64,000 bases of DNA. Origin: Adineta steineri. Its lineage: Eukaryota; Rotifera; Eurotatoria; Adinetida; Adinetidae. Both the position numbers and the translations under genes were made by a program. The DNA is taken from the NCBI GenBank assembly GCA_905250115.1, contig CAJNOI010000104.1, forward strand, positions 147,790 through 211,789, written 5' to 3'. The notes under the pieces were generated by a model. That model made no database searches, was not told where the DNA came from, and worked only from the letters and a program-made list of their open reading frames with translations. Of this stretch, positions 63,620-64,000 are shown piece by piece. The number at the start of each line of letters is the position of its first letter. Within the stretch, counting starts at the first letter, position 1.

Positions 63620-63984
63620 ATGAAAAATAATTTTTCGTTCATGGATGATCTGATGAATGATTTAGAAGCAGGAATAACATATAATCCTTCAAGAAGTTCA
63701 AATAAAAAAATGAAAAAACGTAAACAACTTGATGCATTATTAAAATTTCGTTTATCTAAATCTAATCGATTGTCAAATGAAGTTGGTCATACTTCTGAAG
63801 ATGAATTATTTTTACCAGAAAAGAAAAATACTCTAAATAAATCGTAAGTAAATTTAATTGATAATAATAATAAGATTATATATTTATTTGATTTCTATAG
63901 ACAATCATCACGATATCGTCGTTGGTATAATTATACTCGACACATTCTTTCTTTTTGTTTTGTTTGTATTTTTATGATTGTCTG
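63620..63984 (+). CDS. single-pass membrane protein, 5' part (window end)
   Basis: Exons 63620-63843 and 63901-63984, then a GT donor; the gene continues beyond the window. The N-terminal 80 residues are polar and Lys/Ser-rich (MDDLMNDLEAGITYNPSRS, KKMKKRKQLDALLKF). The second exon carries RYRRWYNYTRHILSFCFVCI and FMIVW, a membrane helix preceded by basic residues, as expected for a type II topology such as Golgi glycosyltransferases. No family can be named from this part. Confidence 0.6.
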
Positions 63985-64000
63985 GTAAATTATTTTGTCA

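Noticed and set aside
1..64000. CRISPR array, bacterial operons, rRNA or tRNA genes
   Set aside because: No regularly spaced direct repeats, Shine-Dalgarno-led gene strings or tRNA/rRNA signatures were found; the window is eukaryotic.

Overview
The window is AT-rich animal nuclear DNA with intron-dense genes. Most introns are about 35-60 nt with GT-AG ends, and genes lie on both strands. The gene set is metazoan: two beta-catenins, two cyclophilins, an astacin, a fukutin, an SK-type potassium channel, an anoctamin, a reticulon, a perilipin-like protein and a 7TM receptor. It also has NHL-repeat, pentapeptide/LamG and TPR proteins with Thr-rich linkers, and repeated interstitial TGTGGG tracts. 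From memory, TGTGGG is the telomeric unit reported for bdelloid rotifers and these secreted/membrane repeat families are expanded there, so a bdelloid rotifer is the best fit. This is inference; no database was searched.

Layout. 2.4-10.7 kb: a beta-catenin + cyclophilin cassette present twice in tandem on the + strand. The two beta-catenins look specialised in opposite ways. 11.7-12.6 kb: a decayed astacin (-). 14.5-16.4 kb: fukutin-like glycan enzyme (+). 17.4-19.5 kb: SK channel (-). 21.9-22.7 kb: anoctamin 5' end (+), cut by a 100-N gap. 23.0-23.6 kb: a small secreted Cys-containing precursor (+). 25.5-27.0 kb: perilipin-like (-). 28.5-30.2 kb: reticulon (-). 31.3-35.7 kb: a repeat protein and a LEKR1-like coiled-coil protein only 116 nt apart, a candidate operon (+). 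36.6-37.1 kb: an intronless Cys-rich protein (-). 39.1-42.6 kb: a pentapeptide/Thr-rich/LamG membrane protein (-). 44.3-45.3 kb: a small graveyard with a broken PARP-like fragment, a 445-bp dispersed repeat and two TGTGGG hairpins. 48.5-52.5 kb: a membrane-anchored NHL protein (+). 53.3-54.1 kb: a TPR gene whose 5' end stops at a TGTGGG hairpin (+). 54.9-55.9 kb: an orphan 7TM receptor (-). After 5 kb with nothing recognisable come a ubiquitin-like gene running into a second 100-N gap (-), a 97-aa orphan (+) and a membrane protein leaving the window (+).

What stands out. (1) The beta-catenin pair: copy A keeps an alpha-catenin-binding-like motif and a FDSDL tail but has no phosphodegron. Copy B has a DSGxxS degron but lacks the other two. 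(2) At five places TGTGGG-type tracts occur as short inverted pairs; one ends exactly where a TPR coding region begins, and two bracket one copy of the 445-bp repeat. All exon joins were worked out by eye from reading frame, splice signals and family resemblance; they have not been checked against transcripts.
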